Shown piece by piece: positions 10,801 through 17,316 of a stretch of 36,332 nt of DNA. Numbering within the stretch: position 1 is the stretch's first letter; each line of letters begins with the position of its first letter. Source of the stretch: Priapulus caudatus (Eukaryota > Priapulida > Priapulimorpha > Priapulimorphida > Priapulidae); NCBI RefSeq assembly GCF_000485595.1, contig NW_014577087.1, forward strand, positions 22,511 through 58,842, read 5' to 3'. A program made the translations under genes and the position numbers. The notes under the pieces are model-generated. The model made no database searches, was not told where the DNA came from, and saw only the letters and a list, made by a program, of their open reading frames with translations.

Positions 10801-13800
10801 CAAATCTGGCCTACATTAAACCTTGATTGGCGTAGTTTTGCTGTACAACTGCATCTCGAGGGTAAAAGGTGTCCTTTGTGGACAGGTTTTGATTTGATAA
10901 GAGGTGCCCATCAACATCGATTTGACTACATAGTTTTATGTTTGAACTTTGACGTACACAACGTGGACGAATTTAACTAGAACTCCCTGCCTGCATAAAA
11001 CTACGATGCGTGACGACGTGCTTTCGTCAACGTTGCAGGCCGTCGTGCACAAAACATCGACGGGGCTGACGAGGACGGTGTACAATGCTGCGACAGCGCA
11101 CGCACCGCCGCCCCCGACCGCCAAGACGTCGGCGGAGGCGTCATCTGCGGCGGCGATCAAGGAGGAGATTCTGGAGCAGATCAACGTCGCGAACAGTGCG
11201 GCCGTCGCGCGGTCGAACGCGAAGAAGAAGCAGGAGGAGAAGATGAAGGTGAGGTGGTGAGGAGGGTGGAGACGGGCGGGGGAGGCAGGGAACTTGTGAC
11301 GTGGAAGTGCGCGTTTCGAGCGGAAACGAGGGGGTGGGGCACGTGCGAACGTCCTGAGGCGGTCCGGAGAATGTCAGTGAAGCCGTGCATGCGTACGTGC
11401 ATGTGTGCTCGTGTGCATTTGCCTGCTTGTGTGCATGCGTGCGCTCTTGCTCGTCTGTTGCGTCGCGTCTGCTCGTGTGCGTGCGTGATGCGTCTGCTCG
11501 GGTGCGTTCGTCTCGCTCGTGTGCAGTGGTGTTTCGTACTGCTCGTGTGCGTCGCGTCGTGTCTGCTCGTGTGCGCGTGTTCGTGACTGTCCTGCTTGTG
11601 TGGTTCAGCACTGCTCGTGTGTGTCGGGGGGAGGGGGGGCGTTCGTTCTGCATCGTGTGCGTGAGTTCGTCCGCCTCGCGTAAGCGTGGGAGCAAATATG
11701 TCTGCTCGTGTGCTGATGCGCCTGCTCGTCGTGTCGCTCTGCAATCTCGTCTGCTTTGTGCCGTGCGTGTGTACTTCGCCCTGTGCGTGGCCGTATCGTC
11801 TGCTCGTGTGCGTGTGTTTCGTCTGCCTCGTAGTGCGTTTGCGCTGCTCGTGTGCGTGCGTTCGCTGCTCGGTGTGCGTGATGTTCGTCCTGCCTCGTGC
11901 TGCTTTTTGCCTGCTCGTGAGTGCGTTTGCCTGCTCGTAGGGGTGCGCGTGCTGCTGCGTGTGTGTGCGTTCGTCTCTCTTTGCGTGCGTCTGCCTCGTG
12001 TGCGTCTTGCCTGCCCTCGTGTGCGTGTGTTCGTCTGCCCGTGTGCGTGCTTGCCTGCTCGTGTGGCGTTCGTACGTGCTCGTGTGTTGTGCGTTCGTAC
12101 CTTGCTCGTGTGCGTGCGTTCGTTCTGCTCGTGTGCGTTCGTCTGCATCGTGTGCGTGCGCGTCTGCTGCGTGTGCGTCGCCGTTTCCGTCTGCTCGTAG
12201 TGCGTGCGTTCGCTGCTGCGTGGTGGCGTGTGCTCTGCTGCGATGTGCGTCGTGTCTGCCTGGTGTGGCGTGCGTTCGTGCTGCTCGTGTGCATGAGTTT
12301 GCCTGCTTGTGTGCGTGCGTCTGTCGGTGTGACCTAGTGCGTCTGCTCGTGTGCGTGCGCTGCTCGTGGTGGCGTTTGCCACTGCTCGTCGTGCGTGCGT
12401 CTGCGCTGCCGTGTTGCGTGCGTGCGCTCATGGTGCGTGCGTCTGCTCAATGTGCGTCAGCGTCTGCTCGCGTGTGTGCGTCTGCTCGTGTGCCGTGCTT
12501 CTGCTCGTGTGTGACGTGCGTCTGCTCGTGTGTGCGTGCGTCTGCTTAATGGTGTGTGTCTCCTATACTCGTTCGGGGCATCGCATGCATGCGTGCATGT
12601 GGCTCGTGTGCGTGCCTCTGTGTGCTTGTGTGCGGGTGCGTGCATGCTGCGTGTGCTCAGTGGTGCGTGCGTGTGCTCGTGTGCGTGTGCTCGTGTGCGT
12701 GTGCTCGTGTGCGTGCGTGTGCTCGTGTGCGTGTGCATGCATGCGTGCGTGTGCTCGTGTGCGTGTGCTCGTGTGCGTGTGCTCGTGTGCGTGCGTGTGC
12801 TCGTGTGCGTGTGCATGCATGCGTGCGTGTGCTCGTGTGCGTGTGCTCGTGTGCGTGTGCTCGTGTGCGTGCGTGTGCTCGTGTGCGTGTGCATGCATGC
12901 GTGCGTGTGCTCGTGTGCGTGTGCTCGTGTGCGTGTGCTCGTGTGCGTGCGTGTGCTCGTGTGCGTGTGCATGCATGCGTGCGTGTGCTCGTGTGCGTGT
13001 GCTCGTGTGCGTGCGTGTGCTTATGTGCGTGTGCGTGCATGCGTGCGTGTGCTCGTGTGCGTGCCTCCGTGTGCTTGTATGCGTGTGTGAGATATTCTGC
13101 TCTCTCAGCATTGCACTGCGGCGATGTCTGATGTGTCGTGACGGACGCCGTCTCTGATTATTTGTAATCTCTGGTACGTTATTATTGCAATGCATAAGGG
13201 TATTGTAAGATGTTGTTGCGACGCGCGGGATTGTAATATGATATTGTTGTGACGAGCGAGATGTTAATATGTTATTTTTGCGACACGCGAGATTGTGAGA
13301 GGTCATTTTGGAGACACGTAGGATTCGCTTAAGCTAGTAGTGCGGCGTGAAGAATCGCCGTACAGTATTGTCACGCGGTATACGGGTTTTGGAGTGGCGG
13401 TACTTTATGTACAATGGGTCAGCTATTAGATTATTGTCATTGATTTAGGTTATTAAAAGAAATCTTGTAAAATACCTATAAGTATAATCGTTCGTGCATT
13501 TCTGTTGCATTATTCACACGGTGGTCAGCACTGTTTTTACGCGCGTAACACCTGTCTTCCGTTGTCTTACAGCAAGGAGCCAAGTTGAAGGCAGACCTGC
13601 ACAAGCAGCAGCAGCAGCTGCTGGAGAGGCACATCCAGCAGCAGAAGGTACTTATAGAGAAACTGGAGAAGAACAAGCAAGTGAACCCGAGCGAGAGAGC
13701 CTCCATCATGAAGGTAGGAATCTTCCTCCTCTATCTGCTGGTTCCCCCCACGCTCACTACATACAGAGCAAACGATTGTTTTCACGATATGTCCACTCGT

Positions 13801-16800
13801 AGAACTTATCGCGTGTCATTTTCTCCTATCAGCCTGTGAAAATTTTGCCATGTAAATGCCGAGGGCACACGGGAGAATTTTCAAGCAGATTTTGTCTCGA
13901 GCAATTATAATTGCTGATATCGGCAATTGCAATTCCTCGTGTGTGTGTAGTGCAACCAGTCTAGCAATTTTAATTATTAGTTTATTTGTAACTCGCAATC
14001 AGAGACTTTTGATAAGTCACATGACTTATTTTAACGCAACTTATTTTACTTTATTATACGCGTAGTATTTATGAAAAGCACCACTATGACTGGCCAGGGT
14101 GATGTGGTCATCTAGATGCATGTTGGCGATTGAATTCGTATCGTATATGTGCGTAGGTTGCTGTAAGCAATCTTCATTACTGCCCAGGTTGGCAATTTTG
14201 TTTCTTGTGACAAAAATTGTCGAATAATCTCCCACGTGCTCTATAGGCTTAATGCAAGATTGGCAACGTTTTCTCGATTTATAAATCATTAAGCTTATAT
14301 GATATGTGTGAGTGAAATGTGTGTAGTGCATTAACTGATCTCATGTCTCACAGACATTGATGTCACTGCAAGACAGCATAGCAAAGTTAAAAGAGGAGAT
14401 CACCAAACCAGAGTTGCAGTCGTTGACAAAAAAGGAGGTGAGAAATTTTTTGTGAACAAGAACATCAATCTATCACAAATCAATAATATATTTATAATCA
14501 ATTTATACTCACTCTATTTCAGTCTACAGATATTTAAACATTTGTATACCTCATATAATTGCTTCACCTTGGCCATGTTCTTGGTTTGGATCATGGCTCC
14601 TCTTCTTGCTAAATCAAATTAGTGTGGTTTAACAGTATAAGGTATACATGTCGGGTTCTGGCGTGAATTGTACGTAGTTGTTTAACGTGACTTGTCCGTA
14701 ATGTATAATTAAATTCGTTGTCATGTTGATGATTGCACTTGCAGGCACAGAAGGTGTTGCTTGATGCAGAGTTGGAGGTGATGACTAAGGAGGCTACTGG
14801 AGCTGACAGCTCTGAGCTGAGAAAGCGTCTCGCTGAACTGCGCCACGAGGTAGGCAAATTGACATATTGTCCTATAGGTATATATATACATATATATATA
14901 TATATATACCTATGTGTGTGTGCGTGCGTGCGTGCGTGCGTGCATGTGTGTATGTGTTTTATATTATATAGCTGCCCTGCTGTATTATTCTTTGTTATAT
15001 CGGCATGAATTGAGGTCCAATCATATTGAAATCTTTTTACTGTCTTTTTTCCATCACTAATATAAAAGTAATGGTAATAATATTGCGGTACTTTAATTGG
15101 CAATGAGATTTAATCTTTCGATAAACATCGTAATGTGAGTCAGGGGGCAAATTGATGTTAGCAACTTTTGTTGTTTTTTCTTCTCGTGTTGTAGGCATAT
15201 AGTCTCGGCCTTGTGGGAGCCGCGCAGACCTACCGTGGGCGGGGGCGTGGCCGGGGTAGAGGCAGGGGGCGGGGCATCGGCGAGGGGCGGCGCGGTCGAG
15301 GCAGGGGTGTGCGGGGCGGCAGGGGCGCGATGGGGCAGCACAACACGATCGACAGGAGGCCGCGACAGCTGATGGTGCAAGGCTTCTCCCTCGACGAGAA
15401 GGAGGAGCTGATGTCTCACTTTGCAGTAAGTGTTAGAGAGTTACATGCGCTTCCGTCGAAGAAAGCTGTAAGCCGGTCTTCACAGTGCGTCAGTGAATAG
15501 GAGAGTTACGGATACTGTTACACAAGATAGTTGTAATCTCTATCTAGTGTGTTAGTTAGTGTGAGAGCTACATACACTGTTACACAAGATAGTTGTAATC
15601 TCCATCTAGTGTGTTAGGTAGTGTGAGAGCTACATACACTGTTACACAAGATAGTTGCAATCTCCATCTAGTGTGTTAGTTAGTGGGATAGCTACATACA
15701 CTGTTACACAAGATAGTTGTAATCTCTATCTAGTGTGTTAGTTAGTGGGATAGCTACATATCTGTTACACAAGATAGTAAGCCACTCTATCTACTCTGTT
15801 CATTAGTGAGTGTGAGAGTTAAATGTGCTGCCCTTACGATTTTAAGCCAGTTTAGGTTTTACTGTCGCTTTAAGAAAAGTGTAACATAAGTATTGGTAAT
15901 TTAGAGAGTCACTCAACCTGTATTGAAATTATTATGGTGTCATATTATCACAATAACCATAAAGATGCGGTATGGGTGGTCTCGCGTGCACACATATTCC
16001 ACTCTCCCTTTACTTTGTGATGTGTCCATATTCCACTCCTCCCTCCTTTACTTTGTGATGTGTCCATATTCCACTCCTCCCTCCTTTACTTTCTCACGTG
16101 TCCATATTCAAAACCACATTTACTTTAGCGTGTCTGTGTTTCACGCCCCCTTTACTTCTTCGTGTGTCCTTGCCCCATGTTAAGACCTCGTGTCGTTTCT
16201 GCGGCAGACCTTCGGCGCAGAGTCGACCGAGTTTGACGACAGTGCGGCGCGGCCGTCGCTCGTCGTCGGATTCAAGCGTCGGCCGGTGGCCGAGTACGCC
16301 GCCGGCAATGCCGCAACGTTCCGGGGCAGGAAGCTGACGATGGCGTGGCACGCGGCGACGCTGCTTGCGCCGGCAGCAGCGGCGGTGACGTCGCAGCACC
16401 AGCAGGACGAGGAGGAGGACCTCGGAGACCTGGATGCCGCGGAGGCTGCGCTGCTCGCTGAGGTACACGAACACTGCCGTGTAGACCTACACGCGTTAGG
16501 TAGAATTATGACTGTGTGTAGATAGTACGGCTGCGCTGCTCGCTGAGGTACACGAACACTACCGTGTAGATAGTACGGCTGCGCTGCTCGCTGAGGTACA
16601 CGAACACTACCATGTAGACCTACACGCGTTAGGTAGAATTATGACCGTGTATAGATAGTACGGCTTGGTGAGCAGGTACATGCCGCATAGATTTACATAA
16701 TCGGGATGGGGTGGTTATGGTTTATGTCATTCGTTCAATGCCAGCCTTCACGCTGGCTATAACTGAGCCATAGCCATAGGTCAAACAGTCCTAGACCACC

Positions 16801-17316
16801 CACCAGCAGCTATTCATTACTGCTACCAGTGCACCGGCAGCTTGATGTAGGTGGCCAGTAATAGGCAGTGAATTCATGAGAAATAGTTGCACAGTGAATT
16901 CACCTGCACTTTGCTTCGGCTGAGGACCATGATTGTGTTGGCCGTAGATGGAGCAAGAGGTCCTGTTTTGCAATCGTTTTTTAGTTATTAATATAAGAGC
17001 TTCGAAAATACATCTTGTCTTTAGGAATTGCTTCAATGCACTGCTAGCTCGTACTTCCTCGAGTACAGATTTTTTTGAGGATCGATTATTTTAATAATTT
17101 ATTATCTAATTCATGGCTGCGAACGATCAACGATATTTTGATTGTAACTGATCATCGGTGCGTCACTGTGGGTGGTCAATACTGATGTCGGACGTTGCTG
17201 TAATAGACTTTTCATTGCTGCTGCAGGGCGAAGATGACGAAACGGCAGATGACGACATCCTCCTTGGTGACGACGAGGACGACGACGACGACGAATCACG
17301 CTCCTGGCGCCGATGA
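1682..17316 (+). CDS. RBM26: RBM26/RBM27-family RNA-binding protein (swm homologue), 17 exons, 5'-partial
   Basis: Exons join as 1682-1836, 2431-2588, 3182-3324, 3923-4138, 4412-4525, 4819-5223, 7575-7736, 8234-8367, 9161-9289, 9558-9665, 11039-11248, 13573-13713, 14354-14437, 14745-14849, 15195-15425, 16208-16462 and 17227-17316, all with GT-AG borders and matching phases. Counting the split first codon as residue 1, the 946 visible positions hold: end of the PWI-like domain (1-20), RS/RG-rich linker (60-160), CCCH finger C220-x8-C229-x5-C235-x3-H239, Pro-rich segment (263-390), RRM1 (about 463-537), coiled coil (about 630-755), RG repeats (768-800), RRM2 (about 811-881) and an acidic tail ending ESRSWRR. 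Human RBM26 is about 1000 residues, so roughly 60 residues are missing upstream. Family knowledge: nuclear RNA-binding proteins linked to the PAXT connection that directs polyadenylated RNA to the nuclear exosome. RBM26 and RBM27 are vertebrate paralogues; this gene is probably the single pro-orthologue. Confidence 0.95.
1920..2279. mobile_element. 360-bp pogo/Tigger-like MITE with perfect TIRs and TA target duplication
   Basis: Both ends carry the same 24-bp terminal inverted repeat, beginning CAGGTACACCACCGATTTTC and continuing CGGA, with TA on each side (1918-1919 and 2280-2281). A further TIR-like copy begins at about 1954. TA duplication plus a CAGG start and a TTTTCCGGA word fit the pogo/Tigger branch of Tc1/mariner. 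There is no coding capacity, so it is non-autonomous. It lies in the intron between exons A and B. Confidence 0.88.
2431..2588 (+). CDS. RBM26: RBM26 exon B: RS-rich linker
   Basis: Acceptor TTCTTCTGCAG ends at 2430; donor GTAAGT starts at 2589. It enters in phase 0 and leaves in phase 2. The product is rich in Arg-Ser and Ser-Pro pairs (RRSSPGRRSPLRRSPERRRS), like the arginine/serine linker between the N-terminal domain and the CCCH finger of RBM26/27. Such linkers usually target nuclear speckles. The sequence itself is low-complexity; the assignment rests on position and phase. Confidence 0.85.
2589..3181. other. Intron B-C, no recognisable element
   Basis: Unremarkable AT-rich intron. A short stretch at about 2690-2770 repeats the words CCTGTAT and ATAAGTATATC, a minor local repetition. 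Confidence 0.7.
3182..3324 (+). CDS. RBM26: RBM26 exon C: RD/RS-rich linker
   Basis: Acceptor TTCTTACAG ends at 3181; donor GTAGCC starts at 3325 and is weak at +4 to +6. It enters in phase 2 and leaves in phase 1, fitting both neighbours. It encodes DDRGRRDYDDRRYP followed by TRSRSRSRSPDR, a second stretch of the charged RS-rich linker. The weak donor could allow alternative splicing, but read-through soon becomes unrelated sequence. Confidence 0.85.
3561..3878. mobile_element. 318-bp CAGGG-ended MITE, copy 2
   Basis: Second copy of the element at 1163-1480, same orientation and length. Ends are CAGGGGTAGAAATTAACC and GGTTAATTTCGCACCCTG, clear imperfect inverted repeats. The internal sequence carries repeated gag-tccgg words. 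No exact 8-bp target duplication is visible. It sits 45 bp before exon D, so its 3' end lies close to that exon's branch-point region. Confidence 0.8.
3923..4138 (+). CDS. RBM26: RBM26 exon D: linker and first half of CCCH zinc finger
   Basis: Acceptor CTCTGTACAG ends at 3922; donor GTGAGT starts at 4139. Phase 1 in and out. It encodes an SRSRSP stretch, a TPTPPPPPIT segment and finally GKPRCRDYD, the opening of the CCCH finger; the first zinc-ligand cysteine is visible residue 220. The intron splits the finger between the first and second ligands. Confidence 0.92.
4217..4286. repeat. Short imperfect tandem repeat in intron D-E
   Basis: Two units beginning AAATTTGAGA-TGATTCTG and separated by about 30 bp, followed by three TGATTC words. 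Minor intronic repeat. Confidence 0.6.
4412..4525 (+). CDS. RBM26: RBM26 exon E: second half of CCCH zinc finger
   Basis: Acceptor TGATTGCAG ends at 4411; donor GTTAGT starts at 4526. Phase 1 in and out. EKGFCMRGDLCPFDHGQDPV followed by VEDVN is nearly identical to human RBM26 and is the strongest family diagnostic in the window. It supplies the remaining ligands of the C-x8-C-x5-C-x3-H finger. Confidence 0.96.
4819..5223 (+). CDS. RBM26: RBM26 exon F: proline-rich low-complexity segment
   Basis: Acceptor GTCTCGCAG ends at 4818; donor GTAACG starts at 5224. Phase 1 in and out. It is the longest exon (405 nt), strongly GC-rich, encoding PPPP/PPPH runs; the central EPYNPETPGISRPR matches the human DGYNPEAPSI...SRP motif between the CCCH finger and RRM1. 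Several open frames overlap here because of GC-rich codon use; only this frame joins the flanking exons. Confidence 0.9.
6020..6290 (+). pseudogene. hAT transposase N-terminal fragment (TTF-type zinc finger region), frameshifted
   Basis: Three pieces in changing frames. At 6020-6052 a basic PPPPKRRRRR stretch ends in a stop. At about 6068-6180 there is TFQPAWKSSYPWLEYDPAKG followed by a cysteine-containing segment. From about 6194 there is TGTTNYRLETVKAHNASEGH followed by RKIIAKRNA. Trp-x-x-x-x-Pro-Trp, Tyr-Asp-Pro, N-Y-R-x-E-T-x-x-x-H and the final His-containing part follow the order in hAT TTF-type domains. At least two frame changes and early stops mean it is non-functional. Confidence 0.7.
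6878..7004. repeat. A/T-only repeat block with internal palindromes
   Basis: Almost pure A/T, built from repeated TTCGAAATTAAAATT and AATTTAATTTT words in both orientations, so it can fold on itself. It lies inside the decayed hAT element near its right end. Confidence 0.7.
7575..7736 (+). CDS. RBM26: RBM26 exon G: linker before RRM1
   Basis: Acceptor ATCGACGCAG ends at 7574; donor GTATGG starts at 7737. Phase 1 in and out. It encodes SNRIVITQKRPYDDVDK and EEPAKRSTGFDYSRLG, corresponding to the human linker containing RIVVDSESRKRT and KKTWFDKPNF. It follows the 2.35-kb intron that holds the decayed hAT element. Confidence 0.88.
7905..7985. mobile_element. Possible hAT terminal fragment rich in ATCGAT words
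   Basis: TAGGGTGGGACGATTCATCG followed by ATGTATCGCAATAC and, after a short gap, CGATACACTTATCGATACAT. This resembles the end and subterminal repeats of some animal hAT elements. The other end and target duplication were not found, so it may be a solo remnant. Confidence 0.35.
8234..8367 (+). CDS. RBM26: RBM26 exon H: first half of RRM1
   Basis: Acceptor TTGCTTGCAG ends at 8233; donor GTGAGT starts at 8368. It enters in phase 1 and leaves in phase 0. VVLEIRKIPRGFNNIGKINEH followed by FQKFGTITNI is the beta1-alpha1-beta2 part of the RRM, matching human LELRKVPPELNNISKLNEHF. RNP-2 is the LEIRKIP strand, lacking the usual aromatic residue, as in the human protein. Confidence 0.94.
8368..9160. 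other. Intron H-I with one imperfect hairpin
   Basis: AT-rich intron splitting RRM1. The only structure I see is an imperfect inverted repeat at 8928-9020. There is no coding or transposon signature otherwise. Confidence 0.6.
8928..9020. repeat. Imperfect inverted repeat (hairpin) in intron H-I
   Basis: The left arm AGACCGCTGACAAAAATATCG...TAAAGTTACGAG pairs with the right arm, whose reverse complement reads AGACCGTCAACAGAATATCG...TAAAGCTATGAG. The loop is short (about 20 bp). It may be a small MITE-like or foldback remnant. Confidence 0.55.
9161..9289 (+). CDS. RBM26: RBM26 exon I: second half of RRM1
   Basis: Acceptor CTGTTTGCAG ends at 9160; donor GTAACT starts at 9290. Phase 0 at both ends. 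GDVEAALVQFLTHAQANAAY and FNSRFVKVFWHKE form beta3-alpha2-beta4 of RRM1, like human GDPEGALIQFATYEEAKKAI and LNNRFIKVYWHRE. Confidence 0.94.
9558..9665 (+). CDS. RBM26: RBM26 exon J: linker after RRM1
   Basis: Acceptor GCACTGTAG ends at 9557; donor GTAAGC starts at 9666. Phase 0 at both ends, 36 codons. It encodes a charged linker (PAAKKAPLPARAQLSLNNMP). Similarity to relatives is weak; the call rests on position, splice sites and frame continuity. A cassette exon is possible because its length is a multiple of three. Confidence 0.75.
9777..10232. repeat. 100-bp minisatellite, about 2.6 units, interrupted by a MITE
   Basis: Units start at 9777, 10074 and 10174, each with GTAGAT-TG-TTCTGG, ATGCTGTCA-GTACT, GAGGTTTTAATATAGATC and CTCTCGTATATTCTCATCTG. 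The last unit is partial, ending near 10232. The first two are separated by the 189-bp element plus an 8-bp duplication; removing these restores the 100-bp period exactly. Confidence 0.9.
9879..10067. mobile_element. 189-bp hAT MITE with perfect 8-bp target duplication
   Basis: Flanked on both sides by ATCTGGGT (9871-9878 and 10068-10075). Ends CAGGGAAAAAAATAAAATG and, in reverse complement, CAGTGAAAAAAATACACGG are terminal inverted repeats with the CA-G start typical of hAT. The inside is G/C-rich with repeated GGGGGCTC/GGGGCTCTTTTT words and no coding capacity. The insertion lies at the junction of two minisatellite units. Confidence 0.92.
10233..11038. other. Rest of intron J-K, nothing recognised
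   Basis: AT-rich intronic sequence with an A-run near 10670. No repeat family, RNA gene or exon-like frame was identified apart from the pyrimidine tract before exon K. Confidence 0.6.
11039..11248 (+). CDS. RBM26: RBM26 exon K: TGLTRTVYN motif and start of coiled coil
   Basis: Acceptor AACGTTGCAG ends at 11038; donor GTGAGG starts at 11249. Phase 0 at both ends. STGLTRTVYNAA matches human STGLTKTVYNPAA. It then continues through an Ala/Pro-rich stretch to IKEEILEQI and KKKQEEKMK, the start of the helical region. A minus-strand frame across this exon is a shadow. Confidence 0.93.
11385..13090. repeat. 1.7-kb GT/CG-rich minisatellite in intron K-L
   Basis: Long degenerate array of the word CTGCTCGTGTGCGTG and close variants, more regular towards the right. 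At 12660-13060 it becomes a higher-order repeat: the CATGCATGCG marker recurs at 12736, 12814, 12892 and 12970, exactly 78 bp apart. All six frames stay open for long distances here as Cys/Val/Arg-rich or His/Thr/Arg-rich strings; these are artefacts of the repeat. The array takes up most of the largest RBM26 intron (2324 bp). Confidence 0.95.
13573..13713 (+). CDS. RBM26: RBM26 exon L: coiled-coil core
   Basis: Acceptor GTCTTACAG ends at 13572; donor GTAGGA starts at 13714. Phase 0 at both ends. QLLERHIQQQKVLIEKLEKN followed by PSERASIMK aligns with human EILEKHIETQKMLISKLEKN and EDKAEIMK. Heptad-like spacing of Leu/Ile supports a coiled coil. Confidence 0.95.
13714..14353. other. Intron L-M, nothing recognised
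   Basis: AT-rich, with some ATAATTGC/GCAATTAT words near 13900-13980. No element identified. Confidence 0.6.
14354..14437 (+). CDS. RBM26: RBM26 exon M: coiled coil
   Basis: Acceptor TGTCTCACAG ends at 14353; donor GTGAGA starts at 14438. Phase 0 at both ends, 28 codons. TLMSLQDSIAKLKEEI matches human TLEVLTKNITKLKDEV. It has no start codon of its own at the exon edge and is found from the splice sites and the homology. Confidence 0.93.
14745..14849 (+). CDS. RBM26: RBM26 exon N: coiled coil end
   Basis: Acceptor GCACTTGCAG ends at 14744; donor GTAGGC starts at 14850. Phase 0 at both ends. AQKVLLDAELEVMTKEATGA followed by SSELRKRLAEL matches human MQKELLDTELDLYKKMQAGE and VTELRRKYTEL. Confidence 0.95.
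14872..14955. repeat. (TA)n followed by (GTGC)n microsatellite in intron N-O
   Basis: TATATATA run followed by GTGTGTGTGCGTGCGTGC units shortly after the exon N donor. Ordinary compound microsatellite. Confidence 0.9.
15195..15425 (+). CDS. RBM26: RBM26 exon O: RG-rich segment and first half of RRM2
   Basis: Acceptor GTGTTGTAG ends at 15194; donor GTAAGT starts at 15426. Phase 0 at both ends. It encodes YRGRGRGRGRGRGRG and further RG repeats, a likely arginine-methylation and RNA-binding tract, then DRRPRQLMVQGFSLDEKEEL followed by MSHFA, the start of RRM2 (human DHRPRALEISAFTESDREDL). Confidence 0.94.
15428..15830. repeat. 62-bp minisatellite in intron O-P
   Basis: The word GTTACACAAGATAGTT recurs at 15517, 15579, 15641, 15703 and 15763, giving periods of 62, 62, 62 and 60 bp. 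Each unit also has AATCTC-ATCTAGTGTGTTAG and GAGCTACATACACT. Decayed partial units (GAGAGTTACATG; GTGTGAGAGTTAAATG) occur at both edges, the left one immediately after the exon O donor. Confidence 0.92.
16000..16175. repeat. 38-bp minisatellite before exon P
   Basis: GTGTCCATATTCCACTCCTC-type units start at 16022, 16060 and 16098 (38-bp period), with decayed units at 16130 and 16164. The pyrimidine-rich array leads almost directly into the exon P acceptor at 16207, so it may supply its polypyrimidine context. Confidence 0.88.
16208..16462 (+). CDS. RBM26: RBM26 exon P: second half of RRM2 and start of acidic tail
   Basis: Acceptor CTGCGGCAG ends at 16207; donor GTACAC starts at 16463. Phase 0 at both ends. 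TFGAESTEFDD, LVVGFKRRPVAEYAAG and FRGRKLTMAW complete RRM2, followed by an Ala/Glu/Asp-rich tail. The donor is poor at +4 to +6 and lies in the first unit of a tandem repeat that also copies the exon end. Read-through meets TAG at 16523-16525, so only the first donor keeps the frame. Confidence 0.9.
16440..16680. repeat. Tandem repeat duplicating the exon P end and its splice donor
   Basis: The word GGCTGCGCTGCTCGCTGAG followed by GTACACGAACAC occurs three times, with GT at 16463, 16548 and 16596. Units 1 and 3 share CCTACACGCGTTAGGTAGAA; unit 2 lacks it, so spacing is 85 and then 48 bp. A weaker fourth unit (CGGCTTGGTGAGCAGGTACATG) follows. Confidence 0.92.
17227..17316 (+). CDS. RBM26: RBM26 terminal coding exon: acidic tail, ESRSWRR-stop
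   Basis: Acceptor GCTGCTGCAG ends at 17226; phase 0. It encodes EDDETADDDILLGDDEDD, then Asp repeats and DESRSWRR, with TGA at 17314-17316. The terminal ESRSWRR is identical to human RBM26 and fixes the gene's 3' coding end. The GAC/GAT repeat encoding the Asp run could be length-variable. Confidence 0.95.
   Translation, partial: GEDDETADDDILLGDDEDDDDDESRSWRR

Noticed and set aside
11141-12431. Minus-strand open frames of 413 and 416 codons
   Set aside because: They translate the GT/CG minisatellite into His/Thr/Arg-rich strings and overlap RBM26 exon K on the opposite strand. There is no domain, and several frames are open at once, as expected for a stop-poor repeat.
11385-13090. CRISPR-like array
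   Set aside because: Repeats are directly adjacent without unique spacers, and the sequence is eukaryotic; it is a minisatellite.
12351-13306. Plus- and minus-strand frames of 171-268 codons
   Set aside because: They come from the 78-bp higher-order repeat, which has a period divisible by three and few stop codons; composition is CVRVLVC or HTHTSTRT repeats.
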